Part shown: positions 26,660 through 35,332 of the stretch, piece by piece | Position numbering within the stretch: the stretch's first letter is position 1 | How the letters are laid out: each line of letters begins with the position of its first letter | Assembly: GCF_001548115.1 (NCBI RefSeq) | Contig: NZ_AP014825.1 | Coordinates: forward strand, 1 to 48,007 | DNA: 48,007 nt | Reading direction: 5' to 3' | Source: Geminocystis sp. NIES-3709 | Lineage (GTDB): Bacteria > Cyanobacteriota > Cyanobacteriia > Cyanobacteriales > Cyanobacteriaceae | Notes under the pieces: model-generated | What the model was told of the DNA's origin: nothing | The model's database searches: none | Seen by the model: the letters and a program-made list of their open reading frames with translations, nothing else | Position numbers and translations under genes: made by a program

Positions 26660-26690
26660 TTTTTTGATAATTATTGATAAAAATAAGGGT

Positions 26691-27491
26691 TTACAAATTA
26701 CAAACTAAACAAGGTAAGGTTGAATCATCATCATCTAACACAGACTCTAAAGCCTCTGCTAGAGGGCGATTCGGAGCTTTTTTCTGCTCTCGTGCGATCG
26801 AACGTTCATGATGTGCTATAATTTCCTCTTTGCGCTCTAATAATTCCAAGAGAGTTTCTCCCTGATTCCATGTATAGGTGCGCCCATCTTGATGATTAGA
26901 CTCGTATTCAACGGCTTTTGCAAACAAATCAGGATGATTTTCTGCCAACATTACCCATTCATACTTACGTTGAAAGAAACAGAAAAAACAACCAGAGCGA
27001 CTGCGCCATTTATAATATTCAGGTAAGCCAATACCGCTTTCCTCTAATAGTTGCAGAATATCGGCTTTGACTAAACCTTTCTCTTTGAAGGGAAAAACGG
27101 GTTTAATATTCGGTTTCGTAGAGATATAACCCTCCCTATTTTCATCGGCGCGAATGCCAATATAACTGATAGCCTCATCATCGCCGACAAACTCCTCAAA
27201 AGGCTTAATCTTCATTTTAACCGTACACCAACGCATCTGAGGAGAAGGCAGTAAACCATCATGAATCGCCAACCAATGATCAAAACCTCTTTTTTCGCTG
27301 AGATAATGTATTTTAATGCCTAAACGGGCTTGTATGCGATCGAGGTAATCGTAAGTTTCTTGTAGCTCTTTGTGCGTATCACAAAAAAAATACTCCATAT
27401 CGGGGATTTCTTTGTGTAGTAAAATAGCTAAGGCGGTAGAATCCTTGCCACCACTTAATCCTAAAACGTGTCTGACTCTTTTTTCAGTCAT
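26691..27491 (-). CDS. SspD/DndC-like PAPS-reductase-family protein
   Basis: The 266-residue ATP-pyrophosphatase-type protein has the PP-loop SGGKDST at residues 13-19 and cysteines in RWCTVK (C90), GCFFC (C169, C172) and PCLVCNL (C261, C264), which could hold an Fe-S cluster or carry sulfur. In Dnd and Ssp systems this protein activates DNA backbone phosphate and inserts sulfur with the cysteine desulfurase. It is shorter than typical DndC, and the cluster lacks DndD/DndE and has DUF4007, so an Ssp-like assignment fits better. Its last ~75 bp are duplicated downstream, beyond YefM-YoeB. Confidence 0.87.
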   Translation of the reverse strand: MTEKRVRHVLGLSGGKDSTALAILLHKEIPDMEYFFCDTHKELQETYDYLDRIQARLGIKIHYLSEKRGFDHWLAIHDGLLPSPQMRWCTVKMKIKPFEEFVGDDEAISYIGIRADENREGYISTKPNIKPVFPFKEKGLVKADILQLLEESGIGLPEYYKWRSRSGCFFCFFQRKYEWVMLAENHPDLFAKAVEYESNHQDGRTYTWNQGETLLELLERKEEIIAHHERSIAREQKKAPNRPLAEALESVLDDDDSTLPCLVCNL

Positions 27492-27929
27492 GAAAGATGA
27501 TTGAATTGATTATTAATTTCACATATCCATAATCATAACAGAGGTAAGGGGTATCCAGTTGGAGATAAAATATGTTTTCCAAAATTGAAAAAAATTAACA
27601 ATTTATGTAGATTTAGGAAGTGTATCATAATCAGCCAAAAAATAAATTTCATGGCATAGCACAAGTCGGCTAAAGCGACTAATTTCAAAGCATCAAACTG
27701 TATAGTTTCTGGATTTCATACTTAAAAAAGATATTTATGAAATATGAAATGCCTTTAGCAGATTTTAGCTGTTAGCTTCGAGATTGCTTCGTGTCTGGCA
27801 ACGCTGCGGGATTTATTGCGAAGCGGTTTATGTCAAAATATTAGTTATTTTGTTATAAAAATTAATAAATCTGGTTATCGTTAAAACCTTGTATTTTTGC
27901 TAAAAATATTAGTTATTTTGTTATAAAAA
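27492..27929. other. 438-bp gap upstream of the SspD-like gene
   Basis: No gene is visible. It contains a small hairpin AGTCG (27664-27668) with CGACT (27676-27680), a GC-richer patch near 27780-27830 with repeated GCTTCG/CGAAGC words typical of dispersed repeats, and the first copy of a 67-bp duplication (27835-27901). The promoter of the SspD-like gene should lie in the AT-rich part near 27500-27620. Confidence 0.5.
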
Positions 27930-27969
27930 TTAATAAGTCCAGTTATCGTTAAAACCTTGTATTTTTGCT
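27835..27969. repeat. 67/68-bp tandem duplication of the HNH gene 3' end
   Basis: 27835-27901 and 27903-27969 are near-identical direct copies. The second copy contains the HNH stop codon and encodes the terminal GFNDNWTY, while the first is an orphan encoding GFNDNQIY followed by a stop. Confidence 0.9.
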
Positions 27970-29057
27970 AAGGATATTAAAGGCTCAAACTGACGGTTAT
28001 AAATATTAGTTAAAGTTTCTAAATTTAATAAATCTTCTATGTGACTTATCTTTAAATCTAGCAGATAATTTTCTGTATATTTTAACCATTCTTTTTGAGG
28101 TAAATATTGATGAGAAATAGTTAAGCCTTGATGTTGTAATTGAATAAATTTGGCTAAATATTGAGATGATGGTATATTATTTGATTTAGAACTATTAACA
28201 CTACTCATAGTTGGTATTAAATTCCAAAGTCGATCGTGGGCAACAAATGACCAGGGTAAATAATGATCGATCGAAACACTATTTTTATCTAAAATTTGAT
28301 GAGAATATATACATTTTATTGGTTGTTTGTCTAAGATAATTTTCCAATATTTAGCTTGTTGATGGAGAGATTCTCGTTTATCAAGGGGAAATAATTTACT
28401 AGCCAGATTAGGGGTATTTTGATTATTTTTTTGCATATAATTTAACCATTCCCAAGCTACCCAACCTTTAATAATTGTAAAATTTTGCTTAAAATATTCT
28501 ACCCAGTCAGAGTTTAAAATAATGCTATTAGTTTCTTTATATTCCGTACTATTAAAACAATAAATAGGCTTATAATTATCAAATAAATTAGTTGATAATT
28601 CGGTAATTCTAAAATTAACTAAATAATCTTTTGTTCCTCTTAATTCATTGGCAAAAAAAGGACGAATTAAACGAAAAGGCACAAAACGCATTAAACTATT
28701 ACTAATATCATCTAAATTTTGTTGACCAATAAGATTAATTAACTTTTCTTTTTTAGTAACTTTTTCTGTATAAAACTCTATATTTAATTGATCTAATTTA
28801 TTAGCAATTTGATCTTGTTTGCCAAAGGATAGCTTAAAAAATATATGAGGATACCACGCATTAGCTAAAATTTCTATGACTAATTCTCTAAAATAAATTC
28901 TTGTTGAATTGTCAAATAATTTTCTAGCTAAAATATCTAATAAAGCATTGAAAAATAGATACTTATAAGAGTTAGTAGTTGCATCAAATAACTGAGATAA
29001 AGCTGATATATTTAGATGATCAGATTCTGGTAGATTATTCATTTTACTATTCGTCAT
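27930..29057 (-). CDS. HNH endonuclease
   Basis: The 375-residue protein has an HNH/McrA-like core in its C-terminal third: CIYSHQIL, then SIDHYLPWSF (catalytic His) and RLWNLIPT (Asn). The N-terminal ~230 residues are helical and lack known motifs. It lies upstream of the SspD-like gene on the same strand, and HNH proteins often accompany PAPS-reductase-type phosphorothioation genes, so it may cleave DNA lacking the mark. The last 40 bp are part of a duplication that left an orphan tail downstream. Family call good; target unknown. Confidence 0.8.
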   Translation of the reverse strand: MTNSKMNNLPESDHLNISALSQLFDATTNSYKYLFFNALLDILARKLFDNSTRIYFRELVIEILANAWYPHIFFKLSFGKQDQIANKLDQLNIEFYTEKVTKKEKLINLIGQQNLDDISNSLMRFVPFRLIRPFFANELRGTKDYLVNFRITELSTNLFDNYKPIYCFNSTEYKETNSIILNSDWVEYFKQNFTIIKGWVAWEWLNYMQKNNQNTPNLASKLFPLDKRESLHQQAKYWKIILDKQPIKCIYSHQILDKNSVSIDHYLPWSFVAHDRLWNLIPTMSSVNSSKSNNIPSSQYLAKFIQLQHQGLTISHQYLPQKEWLKYTENYLLDLKISHIEDLLNLETLTNIYNRQFEPLISLAKIQGFNDNWTY

Positions 29058-29108
29058 CAGTATTAACTTTTAAAGATGTTTTTATTAAATAAAATGAGTT
29101 GTTAATAC

Positions 29109-29786
29109 CTAGTTAATATCATCCAAATTTATCCCTAATTCTCTTAATTTAGCCTCTAATTTATCTGCCCTTTCTTTTTCTTTTTCCGCCCGTTGTTTTT
29201 CAGCTAATACTTTTTGTTTTTCCTCGTTATAAGTAGAAAATCGATCGCCGTTAGGATAATATATATTTAACTCAGGTTGACTCAATTGAAAACGAATACC
29301 TAAACGGGGGCTTTCCCAACTATCTATACCTTCAATCATTTCCAAAATATTATTCTGTCGCACAAAAACCGTTAAGTCATTCATGTCTGGATCATAAATG
29401 TAATATTCTTCTACTCCATGATTTTGATAAAATAACAGTTTGCCATACATTTCCTTGGTAGTGTTACCCGGAGAGAGAATTTCAAAGACGACTTGGGGAG
29501 GGATATTGTTTTCTTTCCATTGTTGATATGAACCACGTTCACCTTTTTCTCTACCAAATACTACCATAACATCAGGGGCAACTCGTTTTTTATTATCTCC
29601 TTCCACGGGATACCAAAGTAAATCTCCAGCGATAAACACTTGAGGATTATCGGCAAATAACCAATCTAAATTAGTTTTAATGGTAGTAATCCAACGAAAC
29701 TGAAGGGTATTATCTGCAATAGGTTTACCGTCACTATCGGGATAAATAATCTCTGATGTTGTGGTTTTTTCTAGTTGAGCAACCAT
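29109..29786 (-). CDS. Uma2-family (DUF820) PD-(D/E)xK nuclease-like protein
   Basis: The 225-residue protein belongs to the Uma2 group, which is greatly expanded in cyanobacteria. The nuclease-like core shows Asp in VAPDVMVVFG, Glu in VVFEILSPGNTT and the downstream Lys. The C-terminus is a charged Lys/Glu-rich coiled coil (ekqraekekeradk), common in this family. Its physiological role is unknown and it may be incidental to the island. A predicted small-RNA locus lies between it and the DUF3800 gene. Confidence 0.92.
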   Translation of the reverse strand: MVAQLEKTTTSEIIYPDSDGKPIADNTLQFRWITTIKTNLDWLFADNPQVFIAGDLLWYPVEGDNKKRVAPDVMVVFGREKGERGSYQQWKENNIPPQVVFEILSPGNTTKEMYGKLLFYQNHGVEEYYIYDPDMNDLTVFVRQNNILEMIEGIDSWESPRLGIRFQLSQPELNIYYPNGDRFSTYNEEKQKVLAEKQRAEKEKERADKLEAKLRELGINLDDIN

Positions 29787-29851
29787 ATTGTTTTATATTA
29801 GACAAATCTAGTCAATTATTTTCATGGTAACAAATTCTTTTCATATATTAA

Positions 29852-29881
29852 TTGACACAATCGTTATCTTAAAACTATAAT
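29852..29881 (+). promoter_or_regulatory. near-perfect sigma-70-type promoter
   Basis: TTGACA at 29852-29857 and TATAAT at 29876-29881 are separated by 18 bp. This is the best consensus promoter I noticed in the window. It faces a non-coding region, predicting a transcript starting near 29888. Confidence 0.75.
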
Positions 29882-29887
29882 TAAAGT

Positions 29888-29960
29888 TAGGCTCAGCCTA
29901 GGGGTAGTCGTATGACTGCCGAAATATAAGCCGCTAAGAAAATGGCGGTTTTGTTTTTTG
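29888..29960 (+). ncRNA. predicted ~70-nt structured small RNA
   Basis: Three hairpins follow the consensus promoter: TAGGC/GCCTA (29888-29900, loop TCA), GGTAGTC/GACTGCC (29903-29920, loop GTAT, one G-U pair) and a terminator-like AAGCCGC/GCGGTTT stem (29928-29951) followed by a T-rich run to 29959. The span has no reading frame worth translating. It lies between the divergent ends of Uma2 and DUF3800. I do not recognise a known RNA family; it could be a plasmid-borne regulatory RNA. Confidence 0.6.
29945..29960 (+). terminator. rho-independent terminator of the predicted small RNA
   Basis: The second arm GCGG (29945-29948) pairs with CCGC at 29931-29934 and is followed by TTTTGTTTTTTG. It faces the 3' end of the DUF3800 gene, whose stop is at 29966. 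Confidence 0.6.
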
Positions 29961-29965
29961 TAGGT

Positions 29966-30758
29966 TTAATAGAAACAATAGTATTTTAATCCCGTCGAAG
30001 ATACTTGCTCGGTGCCCAACTTTTGATCTATGATCAGATTGTTTTCTTTTAGTGCAATGAAGGCTTTATTTTCAGGGTTGTCTTTACTTCTGACTACAGG
30101 ATAAAGACATAAATCTGCTAATTGTAATTTAGGTCTATTTTTTGTTTTTCCTTCAATTCCACTTAAAATAAGATTCAATTCTTTAATAGATAAAGGAGAA
30201 TATTTTTCTGAATTATTGGAATCAAAAGGTAATCCTTGTTCTTTAATTTCTTGAAAATACTGTTCAATTAATTTATCTTCTTTTTTTCCCATTTTTTCAT
30301 AATAAATCATAATTTTTTCGTTATTAGCAAAAGCATATTTAGCACAACGTTCCAATAAAATTGAAAAAGCACTTTTCATCATTTCCCAAGTTTTTTCTCC
30401 ATATTTATCTAAATATCTTTGACAATAGCCAGAACGAGAAATTACACAAGCATGAACAATTATCGGATTTTCTACAATAAGTTGTGTTAAATCATTCATA
30501 AACTTTTCATACTCTATCTTGTCTAATTTACCTAACCATGCAAAACCTCTTTTTTTTGAGCGAATTTCATTACCATGTAACGGATAATCTTGTGGAATAT
30601 TCCAACGTTGTTTAAAGTTATCAATTGAATTTTTAATTAATATTTCATCTTTTCTTTTAACTAAAATTCCACAAGTGCGCAAAATATGGTGAAGAGTCTT
30701 TTAAATTCGGTTTTGGGCTTCCACTATCATCAATAAATAAGGCAAATTCTTCTGACAT
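29966..30758 (-). pseudogene. DUF3800 protein gene, frameshifted near its start
   Basis: From ATG 30758 the sequence reads MSEEFALFIDDSGSPKPN.., the DUF3800 N-terminal strand with its conserved FIDDSG, up to about 30685. The rest of the family continues in the +1 frame (CGILVKRKDE.. to the stop at 29966, including LQLADLCLYPVVR). Removing one base in GCGCAC joins them as SPYFATCGILV and gives an exact 263-residue frame. DUF3800 proteins are RNase-H-like and frequent on mobile DNA. A TTG at 30682 could start a truncated protein lacking the catalytic Asp pair. The gene follows the SspC-like gene by 22 bp. Confidence 0.8.
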
Positions 30759-30780
30759 AAATTAACACAAAAAATATTAT

Positions 30781-32037
30781 TTAATTATAATTCAAAATTC
30801 TTTCGGTTAGTTTTGCGAGGATGGTTTCTCTAAATTGTTTATCATTGGGTAATTTGGCTACAATTTCCTCAACTATTTTGTCTGCTTCCGATTCCCTTTG
30901 ATTATCTATCCATATCATGTGATTGGTTTCTTCACCATCACTACGGGTAACGGTAATACGTCTAGCAGATAAACCTTTATTATTAACTTTAACTTCCTGT
31001 TGGATTGCTTCTAAATTGGCAAATTTTCGGGCTAATTCCGCTAATTTCACTTGAAATAGACTTACATCTTCATCTTTCCATGATTCGGCTGGTTTATCAA
31101 CAATAATCATGACTAAAGCCTCTAACCATTGACTATCAGTTTTTGATTCATCACAGGCGGCTTGGGTAAAACGTCTCAAAATAGATTCTACACATTTATC
31201 TCTTAAATAATTTGCCCTGACTCGTAAATCTTCCCTGATTTTAGTTTCTTCACTTCTGACTCCAAAAGCAGAATAAAGCAATGATTGACATTCACTCAAT
31301 AAGTTTTCGTAAGCGCGATTAATTTCTCTTAAAGTCTGAATTAACTTAGTTTTGAGTTGTTTTGCGGTAATGCCATCATCTCCTTCTCCCGTGCCGATCG
31401 ATGGTAAACTACAAGCTAAGGGTAATTCTTTGAATAATAATTCATCAGGCTCAACGGTTTTTTGTAAACAAGTTAAAACTTTGACGGCTTCTTTACTTAG
31501 GCGTTTAGTTTGTATGGTATAGCGAGGTAATTGTTTTACAAATTGATAAAGAGGAGTAACTACTGTTAATAATGTAGCATTACGAACATTCTCCTTCGTT
31601 TTTACGTTGGGATTGCGTAAAATTGCTTCTAATTCTTTGAATACTTCTGCCCTTAATCCTGCTATAGCAAAATATTTTACTCCATAACGCTCAGGATTTT
31701 TCACTAATAACTCAAAATGTTCTTCTCCTAACACTGGTATAAAAGTACCATCTTGATAAATACCGACATCCTCCCGATGATAAAGTAATACTGCCGTCAA
31801 AATAACAGGAATTATCCCTTCCTTTACTCCATAGGGTGGGGCAGATAATTTTTGATATAAGGTTTCTATGGTTTCTGGTTTTTCTGTAGCTGATAAACAA
31901 AAATCATCGATCGCACCCCAAATATCCGTTATCTTAGGATTACCCCAATTATTCTCAAAAGGCGGATAAAACCCCCATTCCTCTCCTTCTCCAACTCCTT
32001 CTAATAATTCCCCTGAAACCTTGCCCAATAATGTATT
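30781..32037 (-). pseudogene. SspC-like ATPase, C-terminal part after a one-base shift
   Basis: This ~415-residue segment continues the upstream ATPase gene. If the run of nine C at 32047-32055 (minus-strand reading) were eight, the two parts would read as APPDINNTLLGKVSGELLEG and form one 1,289-residue protein. Features include WGFYPPFENNWGNP and helical segments without known motifs. As written it has only a TTG start (32028) with no ribosome-binding site. It is probably not a separate gene. Confidence 0.75.
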
Positions 32038-32038
32038 A

Positions 32039-34651
32039 TTAATGTCGGGGGGGGGCTTTCAATATATTTTTGTCAGAAGTTATATTATTATTAATCTGAC
32101 TCGAAATTAATTGTTCATTATAGTTGACAAGGTTATGATTTGAGTTTTGAGAAATCACCTGTTGACTATTACCTGTTAGCTGTTGACTATTTGTTACTTG
32201 TTGACTATTACCTATTAGCTGTTGACTATTTGTTACTTGTTGCCTACCCTCACCAATAGATTTTATTTCCTCCCCTTGACGATGAATACCAGTTTCTTGC
32301 AAAAGAGAAAAATACATTGTGACTTCTGGTCCATAACCCGTTAAACCTAACTTAGGTAGGGTAGAATTATTTATCATGGCAGAGATTAACTGTCGTCTCG
32401 CCATCATACCTTGTGCCGTTAAATTACGGCGATTTATCAATTCATTCCACAAAATCGGGCTTTTAGGATATACTTGCTCACAAATACGAGATAATTCTGA
32501 GTTTAGGTGACTAATACTAGAAATATTAACTAACTTTCCTTGAATCCAACATTGATTATTTTCTTCCCTCACATCAAACACATTAGCGAGGGTATCATCT
32601 AAAAATCTTTCCGCTTCGGCGAGGCGATAACGCACTTCTTTTCTCGCAACTCCATCAGCCTGTAATTCCTTCGCTGTTTTATCTAGCCAATTCAAAGCCG
32701 AAAATTCCCTCACCCGTAACCGTAAAATGGTTAAGTTACTAGCGGTAATGATAATAAGGGGTAATCCATCAACCGTAGATGAAGGGAAAGAGGAGGGGAT
32801 GTCTTCTGCTAACCAATAACCTAAGTAACCGTCGGCGGTGTCGCTATCGCATTTCAGTTTCTCTAAATAGGAGGAGGTGTCGAGATAATGTCTTTCAAAA
32901 TATCTTAATGTACCTGTTTGATAACTGTGTCTTTGAGCTACCATTGGTTTTAATGGGCGTAACTCTGACAATAATTTAACTAAACTTTCAGGCTCTTGAT
33001 AAGATTCTAACTCTTGATCTACATTAAAATCTGAACCTTGCCAAATTCTTAATTCATCTATCTGACGACGATGGGTAATTATCCCTCCTTTCAACAAACT
33101 GTCTATTTTTTCCTGCCAGTAGTTAACCTTTTCCTCTTGGGGTAAATCACATAAACCCAATGCCACCAGTTGACGAGTTGCCCTTGTGATTCCCGTAATA
33201 GTAACTAAGTTGAGGATACCAATAACTTTTAATACCCGTAAACTATCCTCATCTAAACTTTTACTATCGGCGATTAAGTCGTAAATTTCTATCCATCGTT
33301 GCAAATTAGGGCGAGAGGTTAATCCCATTCCAGCAGACTCGATAAAATAATCATACACTTGATCGAGTTTTAATGTCGGTAAGTTATCTTTATCTATAAC
33401 CGTTTCTGTGAGAAAATTTTTTAAGGAAAAAGGCTCATCAGATGTGATAAAAGTAAATAAGGTGCGATCGTTTTGAGCATAACGCATACACAGAGTCGGT
33501 AAAACCAAAGCTGTCAGAGGATGCAAAGGATAAATATCTTCTAAGATTGACTTATCAATTTTTTCTACGGATAAAGTCTGATAAAGACTATCAAACCATT
33601 GTTGACTATAATCTACAATCCGCTCATACTGAAAAAAGTCATCATCGAAATTCTGTAAAAACTCCTCTTGCCTGTTGTCTTCCCCTCTACTTACGGAGGA
33701 TAAAGATGAGTTTACCCTTGCAAGGGGGGATAAAGAGGGGTTTCCTTCTTGCCTATCTGTATCAGCATCTTTTATTTCCTTACCAAGATTAATCGCTTCT
33801 CCCATTAACCGCATCATTTGCGATACTGATTCAGTAAAGGGAATATCCTCAAATCTACCTTGAATTTTTGCCCATTCATTACGCTGTATTTTAGCCAATC
33901 TTTGCCCATATTCGGTAAAGGCTTGATGGAGAATGCCTAAAATATAGACTCGATTGCCGTTAATTGACTCTAATTCTGCTAATTGTTGTAATAAATATAC
34001 ATCTTCTGCTCCTTGATTGTAAACGGCATATTCTAAATTTTTTCCCAACTCATCAATAATAAAAATTAAGTCAGTTTTAGCTTGAATAATTATCTCTTTT
34101 ATTAAGGCAATAATGGCACTATTTTGAATATTTTTTCCTTGTTTTATTAATTCATTAAAACCCTCTAATTGTTCTTGAAAATGAATCTTATTTTTTAGTT
34201 TAAAATTATCTAATCCTATAAATAAAGCCCGAATAATAGTGTTAGTAACTGATTCTCTTTGACTAACTGCGATCGCCCTTATAAAACCTTGTTTTGGGAA
34301 ATTATTTATTAACTGTTTATAGTGTTGAATTAAGTCATTATCGACCTTTAAAATTGATTCAATAATAAGAGAATTTAATTTATATATATTGCTATTTTTA
34401 GGAGATAATAAACAAGTTAAATAATGACAAAAAGCCGATTTCCCAGTACCATAAACTCCCGTTAAAGTCCAACAATTACTATTATTTTCCCTCGTTAAAC
34501 CCCGTAAAATTCGCCCTAAAACATCAATAGCTTTATCGGTTAAAATATAACCTTTTAATGCTTCTATATCATCAAAATCTCTTTCTAAATTGATGGATCG
34601 AGTGTAACGTCTTTCTAAGGTAAAATAATTAGCTAAAGTAGAATTATTCAT
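32039..34651 (-). CDS. SspC-like large P-loop ATPase, N-terminal part
   Basis: The 870-residue frame has Walker A GVYGTGKSA (G65 to S72) and Walker B FIIDELGK near residue 197, with YGPEVTMYFSLLQETGIH near 775. Large ATPases of this kind accompany DUF4007 and PAPS-reductase-type genes in Ssp-like phosphorothioation clusters. The reading frame ends prematurely after a C9 run, with the true continuation at 30781-32037. Two low-complexity insertions are translated in frame: residues ~298-336 (PSLSPLARVNSSLSSVSRG) and a Gln/Asn-rich repeat near residues 805-835 (NSQQVTNSQQ). If the shift is real, the protein lacks its last third. Confidence 0.75.
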   Translation of the reverse strand: MNNSTLANYFTLERRYTRSINLERDFDDIEALKGYILTDKAIDVLGRILRGLTRENNSNCWTLTGVYGTGKSAFCHYLTCLLSPKNSNIYKLNSLIIESILKVDNDLIQHYKQLINNFPKQGFIRAIAVSQRESVTNTIIRALFIGLDNFKLKNKIHFQEQLEGFNELIKQGKNIQNSAIIALIKEIIIQAKTDLIFIIDELGKNLEYAVYNQGAEDVYLLQQLAELESINGNRVYILGILHQAFTEYGQRLAKIQRNEWAKIQGRFEDIPFTESVSQMMRLMGEAINLGKEIKDADTDRQEGNPSLSPLARVNSSLSSVSRGEDNRQEEFLQNFDDDFFQYERIVDYSQQWFDSLYQTLSVEKIDKSILEDIYPLHPLTALVLPTLCMRYAQNDRTLFTFITSDEPFSLKNFLTETVIDKDNLPTLKLDQVYDYFIESAGMGLTSRPNLQRWIEIYDLIADSKSLDEDSLRVLKVIGILNLVTITGITRATRQLVALGLCDLPQEEKVNYWQEKIDSLLKGGIITHRRQIDELRIWQGSDFNVDQELESYQEPESLVKLLSELRPLKPMVAQRHSYQTGTLRYFERHYLDTSSYLEKLKCDSDTADGYLGYWLAEDIPSSFPSSTVDGLPLIIITASNLTILRLRVREFSALNWLDKTAKELQADGVARKEVRYRLAEAERFLDDTLANVFDVREENNQCWIQGKLVNISSISHLNSELSRICEQVYPKSPILWNELINRRNLTAQGMMARRQLISAMINNSTLPKLGLTGYGPEVTMYFSLLQETGIHRQGEEIKSIGEGRQQVTNSQQLIGNSQQVTNSQQLTGNSQQVISQNSNHNLVNYNEQLISSQINNNITSDKNILKAPPRH
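32047..32055 (-). other. nine-C homopolymer at the SspC-like frame break
   Basis: Nine consecutive G on the plus strand (C on the coding strand) lie exactly where the ATPase reading frame changes. Eight bases would keep it open. Such runs are classic sites of slipped-strand phase variation and also of sequencing error. Confidence 0.85.
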
Positions 34652-34873
34652 AATTAAAATTAAACAAAAATACCGAGATTAAAGTGTTAGAGTAATAAGA
34701 ACTTTGCAGTTTGATAACCCACGATTATTTCTAAAATTGTATAGCACTTTAGTTAATAATATTATTCATTAGACATCGATGTTCTTGCTTGTAGAATGTA
34801 TATTTTTACCTGTCATTGATAATAACGATCAAATTTAAGAGGCTAACTCTCAATTCCTAATTGCCAACTCAAG

Positions 34874-35226
34874 TTATAAGTGAGAAATAATTGGGGTGTC
34901 AGCTAATAATCTTTCCGCCACTTCCGTATGTTTAACCAAATCCACATTAGTCATAAAAGTTGAGTAGGTTAAAAAAGCTAATAGGGAACGAGGATCGATA
35001 ATCCAAGGGGAAAGATATTGGGGTAATTGACATAATCCCAAGGATGTTAGTTCGGCTAGTGCTGGTAAATCTAAAACATCTAGTTTGCCACAAAAGAGTA
35101 ATTTTAAGCAATCTGATCGCACTAAGAATCCGAATCGGCTTATTTGCCTGTTGGAGTAATTTAGCCACATGACAAATTCTCTCTTGTTCTTTTTCGGTGG
35201 TTAAGTCTGTCGCATTAATTGATAGT
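34874..35226 (-). pseudogene. remnant of an unidentified gene with an internal frameshift
   Basis: The coding trace runs from about 35226 (TEKEQERICHVAKLLQQANK..) in one frame, then switches near 35110 into another frame (KLDVLDLPALAELTSLGLCQ.. to TPIISHL at the stop 34874). Both halves look protein-like, with Leu-rich helices and SPWIIDPRSLLAF. The N-terminal part is missing and an upstream stop precedes it. I do not recognise the family. It lies between the DUF4007 and SspC-like genes and may be a former member of the cluster. Confidence 0.6.
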
Positions 35227-35332
35227 TAGGTGAAAAGAATCCTAACTTTATTCCTCTTGTCTTTACTATATCAATTACACTAAAATTTGTAATCTACATT
35301 TCTGTATTTTTCACGAAGCAATCCCGATTAAC

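Noticed and set aside
27640-27840. IS200/IS605 end or PATE element
   Set aside because: A small hairpin and CGAAGC-type words are present, but no matching second end or transposase could be found.
30781-32028. Separate protein starting at TTG 32028
   Set aside because: It has no ribosome-binding site and fuses perfectly with the upstream ATPase when one C is removed, so it is the same gene.
34874-35170. Intact 98-residue gene
   Set aside because: Coding character continues upstream in a different frame with no proper start, so it is a fragment of a larger broken gene.
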